Below are positions 25,428 to 33,619 of a stretch of DNA of 64,000 nt, piece after piece. The DNA lies in assembly GCF_902804475.1 (NCBI RefSeq), contig NZ_CADCSU010000078.1, positions 1 to 64,000 on the forward strand, given 5' to 3'. Source of the stretch: Flavobacterium bizetiae (GTDB lineage: Bacteria; Bacteroidota; Bacteroidia; Flavobacteriales; Flavobacteriaceae). Position 1 is the stretch's first letter; each line of letters opens with the position of its first letter. The notes beneath the pieces were generated by a model that saw nothing but the letters and a program-made list of their open reading frames with translations, was not told the origin of the DNA and searched no databases. Both the position numbers and the translations under genes were made by a program.

Positions 25428-26771
25428 TTATACTACACCCTGAGCAAGCATAGCATCGGCTACTTTTACAAATCCTGCAATGTTCGCTCCTTTTACGTAG
25501 TTCACATAGCCATCTTCTCCGGCACCGTATTTTTTACATTGGTTATGAATTCCAACCATGATATCTTTCAATCTCAAATCAACTTCTTCACTCGTCCAGT
25601 TTAAACGAATAGAGTTTTGCGTCATTTCTAATCCAGATGCAGCAACTCCACCAGCATTTGCAGCTTTACCAGGAGCAAAAAGCACTTTATTATCTAAAAA
25701 TAATTTAATAGCTTCTAACGTCGAAGGCATATTTGCAGCTTCGGTAACACATAAAACACCATTATCAATTAATTTTTGAGCATCTTCTCCGTTTAACTCA
25801 TTTTGAGTAGCACATGGAATAGCAATATCAACTTTTACTTCCCAAGGGCTTTTTCCTTTATGGAAAACAGCATTTGGATATTTCTTAGTATAAAGTTCAG
25901 CTCTGTTATCTCCGGTTGCTCTCATTTCAACCATATGTTCGATTTTTTCACCAGAGATTCCTTCTTCATCATAAATATATCCATCAGGTCCTGAAATAGT
26001 AACTACTTTACCACCTAATTCGTTTATTTTTAATGCAACTCCCCAAGCAACATTTCCAAATCCTGAAATTGCAACTCTCTTACCTTTTAAATCATGACCT
26101 ATTGTACGAAGCATTTGGTCTGTAAAATAAACCACTCCGTAACCAGTAGCTTCTGGTCTGATTAATGAACCACCGTAAGCAAGTCCTTTTCCGGTTAAAA
26201 CTCCGGTAAATTCATTTCTGATTCTTTTGTATTGACCAAATAAATATCCAATTTCTCTGGCTCCAACACCAATATCTCCTGCAGGAACGTCAAGATCCGG
26301 ACCAATATGACGACATAATTCGGTCATAAATGATTGGCAGAAACGCATAATTTCTCCATCCGATTTTCCTTCAGGATCAAAATCAGATCCTCCTTTTCCA
26401 CCACCCATTGGCAATGTTGTCAAACTGTTTTTAAATACTTGTTCGAAAGCAAGGAATTTTAAAACAGATAAATTTACTGTATGGTGAAATCTGATTCCAC
26501 CTTTGTAAGGTCCGATTGCAGAGTTCATCTGAATTCTGAATCCTCTGTTTACAATTATTTCTCCTTTATCGTCAACCCACGGAACTCTAAATATTATAGA
26601 TCTTTCCGGTTCAGCGATTCTTAGAAGTAAATTTTTTCCATCGTATTTTTTTCTTTCTGCGATAAACGGAATTACCGTTTCTGCAAATTCTCTAACCGCC
26701 TGAAGAAATTCTGGCTCGTTTGGATTTTTAGACTCAACAAGAGCCATAAATTCATTTATTTTTTGTTCCAT
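25428..26771 (-). CDS. gdhA: NADP-type glutamate dehydrogenase
   Basis: A 447-residue enzyme, the same length as E. coli GdhA, that interconverts 2-oxoglutarate plus ammonia and glutamate. Seen: substrate lysine in GPYKGGIRFH (Lys90), catalytic lysine in PMGGGKGGSDF (Lys126), and the nucleotide-binding GFGNVAWG in the C-terminal domain. NADP specificity is inferred from similarity to the short hexameric class. It is a single gene with a -7 box at 26863-26870 and its own terminator. Confidence 0.95.
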   Translation of the reverse strand: MEQKINEFMALVESKNPNEPEFLQAVREFAETVIPFIAERKKYDGKNLLLRIAEPERSIIFRVPWVDDKGEIIVNRGFRIQMNSAIGPYKGGIRFHHTVNLSVLKFLAFEQVFKNSLTTLPMGGGKGGSDFDPEGKSDGEIMRFCQSFMTELCRHIGPDLDVPAGDIGVGAREIGYLFGQYKRIRNEFTGVLTGKGLAYGGSLIRPEATGYGVVYFTDQMLRTIGHDLKGKRVAISGFGNVAWGVALKINELGGKVVTISGPDGYIYDEEGISGEKIEHMVEMRATGDNRAELYTKKYPNAVFHKGKSPWEVKVDIAIPCATQNELNGEDAQKLIDNGVLCVTEAANMPSTLEAIKLFLDNKVLFAPGKAANAGGVAASGLEMTQNSIRLNWTSEEVDLRLKDIMVGIHNQCKKYGAGEDGYVNYVKGANIAGFVKVADAMLAQGVV

Positions 26772-26862
26772 TTTTAAATAAATTATTCAATAAATAGTTT
26801 ATAAATTTCAAGTCAATAATATTAAAAAACACGTTTCAAGAAAACGTTTTCGTAATGACGCG

Positions 26863-26870
26863 CAAAGATA
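26863..26870 (-). promoter_or_regulatory. -7 promoter box of gdhA
   Basis: The reverse strand reads TATCTTTG, a TAnnTTTG match, 91 bases before the ATG at 26771. Confidence 0.5.
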
Positions 26871-27044
26871 AGGCAAAACAATCATGGTTTGTTAATATTT
26901 TTCGTTTTTGAAGCAAAATTGTGTTATTTCTAAACAATCCGAAAAATAAGATTTTACACTATTGATTTTGCGCGAAATCATCACACTTAAAGTTAGTTAT
27001 TTAAGCTTTTTGTTACTAAATTTTTAATACAACTATTTATATAT

Positions 27045-27074
27045 TTTGTTTAGACAAGGTTTTTTATATATTTG
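27045..27074 (+). promoter_or_regulatory. Canonical Bacteroidota promoter
   Basis: TTTG (27045-27048) and TATATTTG (27067-27074) are separated by 18 bases, matching the -33/-7 consensus and spacing. The ATG at 27098 follows about 15-20 bases after the expected transcription start. Confidence 0.8.
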
Positions 27075-27097
27075 CCATGATTTGAAAGCCCAAAAAC

Positions 27098-27892
27098 ATG
27101 CTCAAACCTATAATAATCACGCTATTCGCCTTATTCGGAATACCTACAATTGCAAATGCACAATCGAGCCTAGCTCAAGAAGTAGGAATAATATTCGGAC
27201 CTTCCTCTTTCCAATCTGATTTTGGTCAAAGAAATAATTTTGACACAAATATTGGAAATACAGGTTTTGGAATTGGGATTGTTCACTTCATAAATTTTTC
27301 TGCCAATAACAACAGAGAAAGTTTTTTTACAGAACATTTTAAAGTAAGATCTGAACTTTCTTTTAACCAAACCAAACTGGAACATTTTGGAGAATGGGTT
27401 GATAACGAAAAAAAGAAAAATCTTGTACGCCATCTTAGAGCAATGCACGGCACTTCTACGTTAGTAAATCTTGGAGCTCAATTAGAATTTTCTCCTTTTA
27501 TGAAAATTCACGATTTCGAAAATACAATTGGTAGCTTTAGCCCGTATATAAGTTTAGGTTTTCAGGTGAGTTATTACAAAACCAAAGTCGAGTCAAGATT
27601 AGGTGCATTAGGACTTCCTCTCACAACGTATCCTAAATACTTAACTCCTTCTGATGGTCGCCAATTTGGTTTTTCTAACGAAAATGGATTAGTTTTATCC
27701 GGAACAGCAGGTGTTGGTGTACATTATAAACTAACGACAATGAGCGATTTAATGTTTGAGGTTCGTTATCAGGGGTACGCCTCTGACTGGGTTGATGGTT
27801 TAAATCCTAATAAAGATCTTTATAAAGAAAATAAATCAAACGATTCGCAAGTTTGGTTCAATGCAGGATACATTTATTACTTAGAATTTTAA
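27098..27892 (+). CDS. THC0290_0291-like outer membrane protein
   Basis: A 264-residue protein with a signal peptide (IITLFALFGIPTIANAQ) and alternating, aromatic-rich strands ending YIYYLEF, so an outer-membrane beta-barrel is likely. Phrases such as EVGIIFGPSSFQSDFGQRN fit the flavobacterial THC0290_0291 family as I remember it, whose function is unknown. The gene has a textbook promoter and its own terminator, and is therefore expressed alone. Confidence 0.78.
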   Translation: MLKPIIITLFALFGIPTIANAQSSLAQEVGIIFGPSSFQSDFGQRNNFDTNIGNTGFGIGIVHFINFSANNNRESFFTEHFKVRSELSFNQTKLEHFGEWVDNEKKKNLVRHLRAMHGTSTLVNLGAQLEFSPFMKIHDFENTIGSFSPYISLGFQVSYYKTKVESRLGALGLPLTTYPKYLTPSDGRQFGFSNENGLVLSGTAGVGVHYKLTTMSDLMFEVRYQGYASDWVDGLNPNKDLYKENKSNDSQVWFNAGYIYYLEF

Positions 27893-27911
27893 AGAAATCC
27901 TTAAAAATATA

Positions 27912-27954
27912 AAATCCCAAATTCCATAATCATTACGATTGGAATTTGGGATTT
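27912..27954. terminator. Bidirectional terminator between convergent genes
   Basis: A perfect 15-base inverted repeat, AAATCCCAAATTCCA and its complement, with T runs outside. It serves the forward membrane protein gene and the reverse metB-like gene. Nearly the same arms recur at 44141-44190. Confidence 0.85.
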
Positions 27955-27978
27955 ATTTTATTTTAGAATTTTATTCTG

Positions 27979-29121
27979 TTATGCTAAAGCTTGCTCGATA
28001 TCTGCAATTAAATCTTCAGCATCTTCGATACCAACACTCAATCGAACTAAATCGTCGGTAATACCAACTTCAGCTCTTTTATCTGCCGGAATAGAAGCAT
28101 GCGTCATTAAAGCCGGGTGATTGGCCAATGACTCAACTCCACCTAAAGATTCTGCCAGAGTAAAAACTTTTAGCTTTTCTAAAAACGCAATAGAATCTTC
28201 TTTTTTACCTGATTTAAAAGTAAACGAAACCATTCCGCCAAAAGCTTTCATTTGCTTTTTAGCAATTTCATGAAACGGATGGCTTTTTAAACCCGGATAA
28301 TAAACTGTATCAATTTTAGGATGATTTCTTAAAAATTCAACCACTTTTTCTCCGTTTTCGCAATGTCTCTGCACTCTTAACGAAAGTGTTTTGATTCCTC
28401 TTAAAACCAAAAAACTATCCATTGGCCCCAGTGTTCCTCCGGTTGCAAATTGTTGAAAGTGTAATTGCTCTCCTAAAGCTTCATCTTTTACGATCAAAGC
28501 TCCTGCAATAACATCAGAATGTCCGCCTAAATATTTTGTAGCCGAGTGCATTACAATATCAACTCCTAAATCAAGAGGTTTTTGTAAATATGGCGTTGCA
28601 AAAGTATTATCTACAGCAAATAAAATATTGTGTGCTTTGGTAATTTTTGCTACTTCTGCAATATCAGCCAATTTCATTAACGGATTTGTTGGTGTCTCAA
28701 CCCAAATCAGTTTTGTATTTTCGTTGATTAACGATTTCAATTTTTCGATATCAGTCATATCAACAAAGTGAAACTTAATTCCTGAATCTTTATAAATTCT
28801 AGAGAACATTCTATACGTTCCTCCATACAAATCATCCATTGCAATGATTTCGTCACCTGCTTTAAACGATCTTAAAACACAATCTGTCGCTGCTAAACCA
28901 GATGAAAAAGCCAATCCGCGAGTACCATTTTCTATACTTGCCAAAGCATTTTCTAAAGCCGTACGAGTTGGGTTCGACGCTCTGCTATACTCGTAATCCG
29001 CTAAAGGTTTTCCCGGACTTGTTTGTATAAATGTTGAAGTTTGATACACCGGCGGCATAACAGCTCCTGTACTTGGATCATGATGCTGACCACCATGTAT
29101 TACTTTAGTATTGAATTTCAT
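27979..29121 (-). CDS. metB: Cystathionine gamma-synthase/lyase family enzyme
   Basis: A 380-residue Cys/Met-metabolism PLP enzyme. Seen: YEYSRASNPTR for phosphate binding across the dimer, SSGLAATDC, DDLYGGTYR, VDNTFATPYLQ, and the PLP lysine in HSATKYLGGHSD (Lys196). The best guess is cystathionine gamma-synthase (methionine branch); cystathionine gamma-lyase has the same motifs and cannot be excluded without phylogeny. It is a single gene with a -7 box at 29155-29162, divergent from the DUF3298-type lipoprotein gene. Confidence 0.85.
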   Translation of the reverse strand: MKFNTKVIHGGQHHDPSTGAVMPPVYQTSTFIQTSPGKPLADYEYSRASNPTRTALENALASIENGTRGLAFSSGLAATDCVLRSFKAGDEIIAMDDLYGGTYRMFSRIYKDSGIKFHFVDMTDIEKLKSLINENTKLIWVETPTNPLMKLADIAEVAKITKAHNILFAVDNTFATPYLQKPLDLGVDIVMHSATKYLGGHSDVIAGALIVKDEALGEQLHFQQFATGGTLGPMDSFLVLRGIKTLSLRVQRHCENGEKVVEFLRNHPKIDTVYYPGLKSHPFHEIAKKQMKAFGGMVSFTFKSGKKEDSIAFLEKLKVFTLAESLGGVESLANHPALMTHASIPADKRAEVGITDDLVRLSVGIEDAEDLIADIEQALA

Positions 29122-29154
29122 ATAGTTACAAATTTTAAATGCTTAAACGTGGTA

Positions 29155-29162
29155 CAAATTTA
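29155..29162 (-). promoter_or_regulatory. -7 promoter box of the metB-like gene
   Basis: The reverse strand reads TAAATTTG (TAnnTTTG), 33 bases before the ATG at 29121. Confidence 0.45.
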
Positions 29163-29196
29163 CCGTTAAATTTATTTTAATCCTGACACAACTTCT

Positions 29197-29204
29197 TACC
29201 TTTG
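29197..29204 (+). promoter_or_regulatory. -7 promoter box of the DUF3298-type lipoprotein gene
   Basis: TACCTTTG matches TAnnTTTG and lies 22 bases before the ATG at 29227. Confidence 0.5.
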
Positions 29205-29226
29205 TATATAATTAACACTTTTTGAT

Positions 29227-29970
29227 ATGAAACATTACATTTTTATAGTCTTTTTGGCTTTAGCTCTCACTAGTTGCAACAAAGAACTTTCATTTGAAAA
29301 TGAGACATTTGAAAAAGAATCTACTATTCCTTGCAAAAAAGATTGTCCAAAAATTACGATCGACGTTCCAATTGCCAAAAATATTCCTATTGTAGCAGAC
29401 AGCATTAATAAAAAAGTTTTTTCGGTTATAAAAGAAATTGTTTATTTTGAAGAAGATCCTTCAAAAGCGAATGATTACAAATCTTTAGTTACTTCCTTTA
29501 TTACTTCTTTTGAAGAAATGCACAAAAAATTTCCTACCGAAACTTTTGGCTGGGAAGGAAAAATAAAAGGCAACGTCGAGTTTGAATCTGATCAGATTAT
29601 TAATATAAAAATTGACCATTATACTTTTACCGGAGGCGCACATGGTTATCAGGGAGTTCGCTCTTTATTGTTTCATCCTCAAACCGGAAAAACCATTTTT
29701 ACCGATGAAATCTTTAAAAACGAAAAAGAGTTTAAGGCTTTCGCCGAAAAAGAATTCAGAGCTAAATACAAAATCCCTGAAAAACTGAATATTAACGCAA
29801 CAGGTTTAATGTTCGAAAATGATAAATTTCAGCTGCCTCAAAATGTCTTTTATACCAAAGAAGGTTTGCTTTTATATTACAACTCTTATGAAGCCGCTTC
29901 GTATGCCGATGGACCAAAAGAGCTTTTGTTTCCGTATGAAAAAGTGAGTCAGTATTTGAAATATCAATAG
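29227..29970 (+). CDS. DUF3298/DUF4163-type lipoprotein
   Basis: A 247-residue lipoprotein: signal peptide with lipobox LTSC (Cys17). The central part has the DUF4163-like strand pattern, and the C-terminal half the DUF3298 signature DHYTFTGGAHGYQGVRS followed by FHPQTGKTIFTDEIF. Such domains occur in RsiV-type lysozyme-binding anti-sigma factors, but here there is no transmembrane anti-sigma part and no adjacent sigma factor, so the role at the cell surface or periplasm is unknown. Confidence 0.82.
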   Translation: MKHYIFIVFLALALTSCNKELSFENETFEKESTIPCKKDCPKITIDVPIAKNIPIVADSINKKVFSVIKEIVYFEEDPSKANDYKSLVTSFITSFEEMHKKFPTETFGWEGKIKGNVEFESDQIINIKIDHYTFTGGAHGYQGVRSLLFHPQTGKTIFTDEIFKNEKEFKAFAEKEFRAKYKIPEKLNINATGLMFENDKFQLPQNVFYTKEGLLLYYNSYEAASYADGPKELLFPYEKVSQYLKYQ

Positions 29971-30033
29971 GCGTTTTAAATATTTTTACTAAAATTGATT
30001 ATTTTAAAAAATAATCTTTTTCGTACATTTTAG

Positions 30034-30041
30034 TATATTTG
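30034..30041 (+). promoter_or_regulatory. -7 promoter box of the nucleotidyltransferase-like unit
   Basis: TATATTTG is a full TAnnTTTG match, 23 bases before the ATG at 30065. Confidence 0.55.
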
Positions 30042-30064
30042 GTTTTTATTCTAAATTTACTTTT

Positions 30065-30541
30065 ATGTTAACCTTTAACCATTCAGGATTATTAGTTCCT
30101 GATAATAAAATCAATTCAACAATTCAAGAGTTAGAAAATGAGTTTGTACTAAAAATCCCTTCTATAAAAAGAAAGGAAATTTTTGAAGCTTATGTTAAAT
30201 ATAATGAAGATTTCAAAAAAGTATGTAATTTAGACAAATTACATCAATGGATTAACGGATCTTATGTAACCAAAAAGAACAATCCAGGAGATATTGATTT
30301 AGTTACGTTTTTAGATCACAACATTGTTTCGCAATTAGGCTCAGATTTAGACAACTTTAAATATCCCAATTCAGAAATCATTTACGGTGTTGACGCTTAT
30401 ATTATTGAGGTTTATCCTGAAAATCATAATAATAATTTTAGATATATAAGTGATAAAGCGTACTGGCTGGATCGATTTACAAAAACAAGAAGAATTAGAG
30501 GAAATAGGTTATCAAAAGGCTTTTTGGAAATAAATTTTTAA
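30065..30541 (+). CDS. Nucleotidyltransferase-fold protein (DUF6932-like)
   Basis: A 158-residue cytoplasmic protein. The segment INGSYVTKKNNPGDIDLVTF near residues 59-78 has the GS-x(9-10)-DxD layout of minimal nucleotidyltransferases; the acidic pair in GDIDLV would bind metal. It has no signal or membrane part. A helical 102-residue gene follows after ten bases under the same promoter. Minimal nucleotidyltransferases with helical partners form toxin-antitoxin modules (MNT-HEPN), so a similar job is possible, but the partner lacks a recognisable HEPN motif. DUF6932 is assigned from memory of its signature. Confidence 0.7.
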   Translation: MLTFNHSGLLVPDNKINSTIQELENEFVLKIPSIKRKEIFEAYVKYNEDFKKVCNLDKLHQWINGSYVTKKNNPGDIDLVTFLDHNIVSQLGSDLDNFKYPNSEIIYGVDAYIIEVYPENHNNNFRYISDKAYWLDRFTKTRRIRGNRLSKGFLEINF

Positions 30542-30551
30542 TTCACAATCA

Positions 30552-30860
30552 ATGAAAGATAATAAGTTATATCATATTCTAGACCTTATAGAAGAAATCG
30601 ATAAGGTTGATAAGATGCTTGCCTTACATAAAGACTCAGATTCTGATTTAATGTCAAGCCAATATAAAAATCAAAAATTAAAACTAAGTAATTATTTAGT
30701 AAAAGAACTTTTGACGAATAGCGATAACAGAACAGAAGTTATGTATATCATTAAACTTTTTATAGAGAAATTCTACAATGACGAAATGAGACATTTACAA
30801 TTTGAGGAAAATGATAACTTAAAAAAGATTGAAGACGTATTTATTGAAAATTACGCTTAG
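30552..30860 (+). CDS. Small helical partner of the nucleotidyltransferase-like protein
   Basis: A 102-residue, charged and almost wholly helical protein (ILDLIEEIDKVDKMLAL, LKLSNYLVKELL, MYIIKLFIEKFYNDEMRHLQFEE). It starts ten bases after the previous stop, so the two are one operon. No RxxxxH HEPN motif is seen; an E/R/H-containing segment NDEMRHLQ lies near residue 78. I do not recognise the family. A toxin, antitoxin or regulatory subunit are all possible. Confidence 0.62.
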   Translation: MKDNKLYHILDLIEEIDKVDKMLALHKDSDSDLMSSQYKNQKLKLSNYLVKELLTNSDNRTEVMYIIKLFIEKFYNDEMRHLQFEENDNLKKIEDVFIENYA

Positions 30861-30956
30861 TAAATCTCCAACTGAAGCTGAAAACTTTGCGTTATACGCA
30901 CAGCTGTGCATCTCTACAAAAACCTTTGTCGCTTTGTTACTTTGAACCTTTGTACC

Positions 30957-32108
30957 TTACTTGGATCCTTCCTGAAAATCGTACTTCATTTTTCGAAGAA
31001 CTCGTAACGCTTCTTTAAACGATAAATAGATATTTCCAAAAGGTTTTAAAAGCAATTTAGCATCGATAAGTTTTTGTTTTGCCTCATCAAAACCATTCAA
31101 ATAACAAATCATAAAAGTCGAAGGAAGATTTTCAAGATCTTTTAATTCGCGATCTGATAAAGCGATTCCTTTTTGTAATTTTTGAAGCAACGCCATATTT
31201 GCATTATAAATATGGTATAACATTTTGCGATTAAACTCAGGCGGCTGAAACAACATTTCGCGGTCGATTTTGTAATATCCATTATCAAAAAAATGAATCG
31301 TTTGCTGCTCTAACGGATAATAGCTTGTTTTATCATTTAATCCTAGTGGAACATATTCGGTTATGGTAAAACTATCGTCATCAAAAACAATTGTAACCAC
31401 ATCCTGAGCCGAGTAAAAAAGCTTAATTTGCTCGTTGATCAATTCGATATCTACGCGGGATAAAAATGTTTTATCACGTGATTTATGAGGAACTCCTGCC
31501 CAGCAAATCACAAATAATTCTTTAAAAACATGATATTTAGGCGACATGTCTTTGTGCCTGAAATTCATAAAATCAATTACTCCGTCAAGCGTATATTGAA
31601 TACTGTTTCGGGAACTATTTTCGATTCCAATAACGGTTTCAGTATTCTGGTAATTCTTTTCGATTTCACCTTCAACCGGAACCGAATTACTACCACGTCT
31701 AATAAAAACACTATTGGCTGGAGTGGTATGAATTCCTTTTTTGAAATAAGATACTTTACTTTTGGGTTTAATGGTCACCAATCCTACCACTTTATCTTTT
31801 GGAAGATTCGGAAACGGTACATTTTCATATTGAATTTTAGGAGGATTTTCCAGAAAGGCATTCACCAAATTCTGAATTCGGCTATCATCAAAGAAATCAT
31901 CCCCAACAATTTCATTATCATGATCTTCGACGCCCACCACGATATAAGAATTATTGGTTGGATTTGAATTTGATAATGCGCAAATATGTTTCAGAAACTT
32001 TCCTTTTCCTTCGCGCGAATGCAAATTCAATTGCCTTTTTTTATCATAAAAACTGCTCTCGTCGTTATGAGCAAGTAGATTTTTTATTAAAAGGCGCTTA
32101 TTAATCAT
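30957..32108 (-). CDS. AlbA_2 (Schlafen-type) domain protein
   Basis: A 383-residue cytoplasmic protein. The N-terminal 150 residues match the Schlafen AlbA_2 layout: KGKFLKHICALSNSNPTNNSYIVVGVEDHDNEIVG, then FIRRGSNSVPV. The C-terminal part (from about 170) is helical with no motif I recognise. Such proteins are predicted to bind nucleic acid or nucleotides and are often annotated as ATP-binding or transcriptional regulators. The gene lies 133 bases downstream of the SDR gene, with a palindromic repeat in between. Confidence 0.75.
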   Translation of the reverse strand: MINKRLLIKNLLAHNDESSFYDKKRQLNLHSREGKGKFLKHICALSNSNPTNNSYIVVGVEDHDNEIVGDDFFDDSRIQNLVNAFLENPPKIQYENVPFPNLPKDKVVGLVTIKPKSKVSYFKKGIHTTPANSVFIRRGSNSVPVEGEIEKNYQNTETVIGIENSSRNSIQYTLDGVIDFMNFRHKDMSPKYHVFKELFVICWAGVPHKSRDKTFLSRVDIELINEQIKLFYSAQDVVTIVFDDDSFTITEYVPLGLNDKTSYYPLEQQTIHFFDNGYYKIDREMLFQPPEFNRKMLYHIYNANMALLQKLQKGIALSDRELKDLENLPSTFMICYLNGFDEAKQKLIDAKLLLKPFGNIYLSFKEALRVLRKMKYDFQEGSK

Positions 32109-32110
32109 TT

Positions 32111-32222
32111 TTTTAGACTTCTTAGATTGTTAGAATTTTAGACTTCTTCGACTATCGAACTTTTGAATCTTTAACTTCTTAGATTAATTGGATTACATAA
32201 ACTTCAAATCTAAGAAGTCTAA
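32111..32222. repeat. Intergenic inverted repeat (TTAGACTTCTTAGATT)
   Basis: TTAGACTTCTTAGATT (32113-32128) recurs as its exact reverse complement at 32207-32222. Degenerate TTAGA/TCTAA units fill the space and continue to 32252. A 20-base phrase, GACTTCTTAGATTGTTAGAA, is shared exactly with 36673-36692. Confidence 0.7.
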
Positions 32223-32241
32223 GTTAGTCTAAAAATCTAAG

Positions 32242-32994
32242 TTAGTCCCTTTTGACTATCGTAGATGATGCCTGAGCGGTACTCATCACCACTAAATCGG
32301 CAATGTTTACATGATACGGTCTTGAAACCACAAAATGAATAATATCAGCGATATCTTCTGCCTGCAACGGATCGAAACCTTTGTAAACATTAGAAGCTCT
32401 TTCTACATCACCTTTAAAACGCACTTCGCTAAACTCAGTCGCGACCATTCCGGGGTGAATTGCTCCTACTCTAATACTAAACGGATTCAGATCAATTCGC
32501 ATTCCTGCTGTAATGGCATCTACGGCATGTTTTGTTCCGCAATATACATTTCCGTTAGGATAAACTTCTTTTGCTGCTGTTGAACCAATATTAATAATAT
32601 GACCTGAATTCTTAGCGGTCATTTTAGGAATCACAGCTTTCGAAACATATAAAAGTCCTTTTACATTGATATCGATCATAGCATCCCAATCATCTAAATC
32701 TCCGGTTTGAATGGGATCTAAACCATGTGCATTTCCAGCATTGTTGATCAACACATCAATATCCGAAAATTCAGCCGGTAAAGAATTGATGCTTTCCAGC
32801 ACATCTTTTTTATCCCTAACATCAAATGACAAAGAATGTACTTCTGTAAAAGCCGAAAGTTCTTTTTCAAGCTCAGCTAAACGATCTTTACGTCTTCCGC
32901 AAAGCACCACTTTATAGTTATTTTTAGCCATGATTTGAGCGGTTGCTTTACCAATTCCGCTTGTGGCTCCAGTAATTAAAACTGTTTTTTTCAT
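32242..32994 (-). CDS. Short-chain dehydrogenase/reductase
   Basis: A 250-residue NAD(P)-dependent oxidoreductase of the classical SDR family. Seen: cofactor motif GATSGIG (9-15), NNAG (84-87), catalytic Ser138, Tyr151 and Lys155 in YCGTK. The arginines after the second strand (CGRRKDR) favour NADP. The closest known relatives by pattern are YdfG-type 3-hydroxy acid or malonic semialdehyde reductases; the true substrate is unknown. It lies in a reverse-strand group with the GNAT and aldo-keto reductase genes. Confidence 0.88.
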   Translation of the reverse strand: MKKTVLITGATSGIGKATAQIMAKNNYKVVLCGRRKDRLAELEKELSAFTEVHSLSFDVRDKKDVLESINSLPAEFSDIDVLINNAGNAHGLDPIQTGDLDDWDAMIDINVKGLLYVSKAVIPKMTAKNSGHIINIGSTAAKEVYPNGNVYCGTKHAVDAITAGMRIDLNPFSIRVGAIHPGMVATEFSEVRFKGDVERASNVYKGFDPLQAEDIADIIHFVVSRPYHVNIADLVVMSTAQASSTIVKRD

Positions 32995-33013
32995 TCTTTA
33001 TTTATTTTTTAAA

Positions 33014-33094
33014 AAATATTTGCCACAGATTAAATGGATTAAAATGATTTTATAACCTATTGGAATCTTTTTGATCTGCGGCAAAAAAATATTT
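33014..33094. repeat. Intergenic inverted repeat (TTTGCCACAGAT)
   Basis: TTTGCCACAGAT on the left and ATCTGCGGCAAA on the right form a long imperfect hairpin between the SDR and GNAT genes. A related phrase, AATCTGTGCCATCCGCGTGCC, begins at 36739. Confidence 0.55.
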
Positions 33095-33097
33095 TTT

Positions 33098-33604
33098 TCA
33101 ATTATTCCTGATCCAATTGTTCAAATTCAACTTCATGTTTAGAGCAATCCAGGTTTCATCATCCATTTCCCGAACAAATTTTTTATCCGGATTAATAACA
33201 AAACCAATCTTTTCGTAGCATTTGATGGCGCTTATATTAAAATCAAAAACATTAAGCTCAACATTTCTCTGCTTGCTATTTTCAAGAATAAATTCCAGAA
33301 GCAAAGTCACTATTTGTTTCCCGATTCCTTTTCCGCGAAGCGTTTCATCCATAATCAGAATTCTTCCCAGATTAGCAAAACTGTCTTTAAAACAAATTTC
33401 ACAATGTCCGATAGTCGAATCATTAGAAACATTTACCACTCTAAAGGCAATTCTGTTTTCATCCGAAAGTGATTTTTCAATCTGTTTTTCGGTCAAAGGA
33501 AAGGTAAATTCCGGTCCTGCAAATTGCATCAATTCACGAGCATCTTTTATACTATCAATCAATTGCGGATAAAACGCTGTATCGAATTTTTCTAATCGTA
33601 TCAT
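33098..33604 (-). CDS. GNAT-family N-acetyltransferase
   Basis: A 168-residue acetyltransferase with the GNAT core: the acetyl-CoA loop DETLRGKGIGKQIV (R-G-K-G-I-G, about residues 90-98) and the later helix with NISAIKCYEKIGFV. The substrate may be a small amine or a protein N-terminus and cannot be told. It follows the aldo-keto reductase gene after 15 bases, so the two are probably one transcript. Confidence 0.85.
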   Translation of the reverse strand: MIRLEKFDTAFYPQLIDSIKDARELMQFAGPEFTFPLTEKQIEKSLSDENRIAFRVVNVSNDSTIGHCEICFKDSFANLGRILIMDETLRGKGIGKQIVTLLLEFILENSKQRNVELNVFDFNISAIKCYEKIGFVINPDKKFVREMDDETWIALNMKLNLNNWIRNN

Positions 33605-33619
33605 TCTATACTGAAAGGT

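Larger units (their letters stand above)
26772..27097. other. Divergent intergenic region gdhA / THC0290_0291-like gene
   Basis: No gene is visible in these 326 bases. The region holds the gdhA -7 box (26863-26870), the forward promoter at 27045-27074 and a small near-palindrome, AAAACGTTTTC, at 26841-26851 in the gdhA leader. The rest is AT-rich without further structure I can support. Confidence 0.6.

Noticed and set aside
29227..29970. Anti-sigma factor RsiV
   Set aside because: It shares DUF3298 but is a lipoprotein without an anti-sigma domain or neighbouring sigma factor.
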